Shown one piece after another: positions 61,810 through 64,000 of a stretch of 64,000 nucleotides of DNA. A program made the translations under genes and the position numbers. The stretch's first letter is position 1. Each line of letters starts with the position of its first letter. Source of the stretch: Ulva prolifera (taxonomy: Eukaryota; Chlorophyta; Ulvophyceae; Ulvales; Ulvaceae); NCBI GenBank assembly GCA_023078555.1, contig CM041198.1:1390856-1454855 (forward strand), given 5' to 3'. A model generated the notes under the pieces. The model was not told the DNA's origin. It ran no database searches and worked only from the letters and a program-made list of their open reading frames with translations.

Positions 61810-63996
61810 GCCAAGTGCCCAAGACAGGTCACCTAGATCTCTGCCTTCAAATTTCGTGAGAATGACACTGATGATTTCCTGCAGCCCCGCGGAGCAACTG
61901 AAAATGAATAAGTCATCTACCCACAGAAAAATGAGACATCGAGCAGTTGTTCTGACATACAGTCCAGGATCACTTTGTGCGCACACAAATCCCAGTTCAG
62001 CCAAGACCTTTACTAAAGCTTTATGCCACTCGCGAGCGGCTTGCTTCAGGCCATACAGAGTCTTATGCAATTTCCATACACGTGCTGTCCCGTCTGTAAA
62101 GTACGGGGGCTGTTCAACGAAAACCTCTTCCTCCAGGTCACCGTTAAGAAAAGCACACTGTATGTCTATATGCCTAATCTCCAAATCCTCCTGAGCAGCA
62201 ATGGACAGCAACACACGCAGTGTCGCGTAACTACCGACAGGGGACCAAGTCTCGAAGAAATCTATCCCTTCTACCTGGGAGAAACCACGAGCTACATAAC
62301 GTGCCTTGTAACGCTGAATCTCACCAGCGGGTCCGCGCTTGATCTTGAACACCCTCTTGCCCGAGATAGCTTTCTTACACGCAGGCAGATAGCACAACAT
62401 AAATGTCCCGTGCTCACCCAGTGCTTCCACCTCCTCCTGCATGGCACGCAGCCAAGCATCCCTGTGTGGACCCGCGAGTCCTTCCTTCATAGAAGGCAGA
62501 TCAGGGTCGGAAGGCTTCTGCTTCCTGGCGGTAGCTGCTCTGCGCGACCCACGACGCTGAGCACTGTGCTGCTCATCAGACTCCCCATGCTGATGCTTCA
62601 GGCCTGCACCGGACACTCCACAGTCAGCCGCGGCTGATGTGTCCTGATTGCAGCCTGGAGACTTGATGTCAGCTACTACTGTTTCACTACTAGCAAGATC
62701 AGAGCCCGCGGGCTCATGCACAGCAGCTACATCCACAGCCAAAGGAACAAGGCGTCTACGTACAAGAGGATTGATTTTTATGCGGGGAAGAGCAGCTGGA
62801 ATGGCTCTTACCTCATCAGGCAAATCAACCCCGACAGCGGCAGAGGGGGCAGCCTGGATCTCTCCCTCTAATTCGGATCCGGACTCCATCTCAATTTCAT
62901 CTGGCTCATCCTCCCAGGAAGGTCTCAGCCCCTCAGCCCCTCGCAGGGGCTTAGCTACTGCTCCCGCGCCAGATGCTGAGGCCGCAGCCGAATTACTCCC
63001 TGATCGGACCCGCTGAGCCTCGCGATTCTGATGAGCCGCAGCCCGTTCATCATCGCTGATGGTGTACTCCTCCATCTCATGTGCATCGTCCTCACTGTAG
63101 ATGCCAGGACCATCGTCATCATCATCATCCATCGGATCATCTGCTGACGGCGGAGACATGGGCAGGACGAATGCAGCTTCGATGCCAGGGTCATGGAGCT
63201 GAGCATTGCGAGTCACCACATATTCGACAGTGCGTGCTGGAGGGGCCCCAGATAGGCGCGCCTGGCCTGGGACCCGAGGTGGGACGTCAACGTCAGGGTG
63301 GGCAGCTGCACGAGCAACCGCACGCGTGCGATGCATGGCGTGCCTGGCCACCTCCGGTGTGTCCCACGCAGGGTCACGCCGGAGCACCTCAGCAGAGGAG
63401 CCTGCGCCGAAACGCGGAGAGTACACTGCCTCATCAGGCAGTGCATCCTGCCTGAACGTCATGTCCATGACAGGGACCCTACCATGACCTGGGGGGGCGT
63501 GCGAGAATTCACGCAGACGTCTCAGCACTCCCCCATCATGCGTGGAGTCAGTCACAAACGAGGGGACATCACTGTCAGTCACGCGGACACCCTCGTTATC
63601 ACCCTCAAAGACAACCTGTAGGGAGTTCGCAAACTCTGCAGGTTCTCTCTTGTCCACAACAGCGGACGCATCGTACTTACGTACGTGCCGGATCATCTGA
63701 TCCGTGGTGCACATAATCTGCCGCACCACCACAACCCTACCCCCAGGAACATCCTGGGCGTACACACGCTGCATGCTGGGCCCCAGCCCAGCACCAACCC
63801 AGTATGCGACCATACCCCGTGCGGACAACTTCCGCAAGTGATCATCCCTAGGATACGCATACACCTCAACCCCCCACGGACGCTGCTGCTTCACCAAATC
63901 ATGGAACACCTCAACGGAGGTGTCTCTGAAAAAAGCCATGTAGGGAATAATATCCCTGTCACAAGACCTGGTCAAAAACTCGTCCAGTTCTGTCAT
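61810..63996 (-). CDS. pol: Copia-1 pol, post-integrase region and N-terminal RT (partial)
   Basis: Minus strand, open to the window edge, so the true start and the gag, protease and integrase core lie beyond 64000. The first 80 or so residues are the region that follows a copia integrase (WGVEVYAYPRDDHLRKLSAR, VYAQDVPGGRVVVVRQIM). A long linker follows, with an acidic patch (MDDDDDDGPGIYSEDDAHEM) and Ser-rich stretches. The RT follows: WLRAMQEEVEALGEHGTF, KRVFKIKRGPAGEIQRYKAR, ETWSPVGSYATLRVLLSIA, IDIQCAFLNGDLEEEVFVEQ, LYGLKQAAREWHKAL and the catalytic WVDD (LIFLWVDDLFIF) where YVDD is usual. It breaks at LSWALG where the solo LTR inserted; removing LTR and one GCCAA restores the frame into TEITRDR. 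Confidence 0.88.
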
Positions 63997-64000
63997 AGTG

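Larger units (their letters stand above)
55710..64000 (-). mobile_element. Copia-1 retrotransposon (3' part), host of nested insertions
   Basis: Minus strand; the 5' part lies outside the window. Coding segments: 61810-63996 and 56162-57041, interrupted by a solo LTR. The 3' LTR ends at 56159 (minus strand begins TGTCACAATGC after the purine run GGGGGAG) and extends left towards about 55.71 kb; its far end is not determined. The element carries a frameshift near 56905 and a TAG at 56288-56290, and is therefore old or defective. Confidence 0.85.

Overview
This window looks like nuclear DNA of a eukaryote, probably a unicellular alga or other protist. It carries LTR retrotransposons of both the Ty3/gypsy (chromodomain) and Ty1/copia types, at least two LINE lineages, hAT-like TIR elements, TATA-box promoters and canonical GT/AG splice sites. 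There is no operon structure and no bacterial-type gene. The lineage cannot be fixed from sequence alone; I saw no rRNA, tRNA or housekeeping gene. Layout: 1-312 is a truncated LINE tail. 775-6674 is a complete, very young gypsy element on the minus strand. 7-11 kb is gene-poor. From about 11 kb to 56 kb the window is an array of diverged duplication units, each built around a copy of one unfamiliar gene family, here called the EGD family. Its members have a signal-peptide-like N-terminus, an acidic Gly-Asp-Glu-Gly tract encoded by a 9-bp minisatellite, and a roughly 230-residue Ala-rich domain with ten conserved cysteines. Intact copies lie at 17.3-19.4, 29.0-31.1 and 35.7-37.4 kb. Decayed or cut copies lie at 42.5-43.4, 51.1-52.4 and 55.68 kb, with inverted fragments near 16.1, 27.1 and 27.7 kb. 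The units at about 11-21 kb and 22.6-32.7 kb are a tandem duplication of some 10 kb; those at 39.6-44.2 and 50.0-53.2 kb form a second pair. Comparing duplicated units exposes empty sites, so several insertions can be proven: a 1.9-kb hAT-like TIR element, 102-bp MITEs with 8-bp target duplications, LINE tails as short as 25-31 bp flanked by 11-18-bp duplications, and short palindromic insertions. The right end (about 55.7-64 kb) is a three-layer nest: a copia element cut into the sixth EGD copy, a solo LTR inserted in its reverse transcriptase, and a young copia element inserted in that solo LTR. The youngest copia has a long open gag-protease-RT-RNase H frame but no integrase domain. How the parts relate: the only plausible host genes are the EGD paralogues and one coiled-coil exon. 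Everything else recognisable is mobile DNA, and the LTR elements supply the only complete enzymes.
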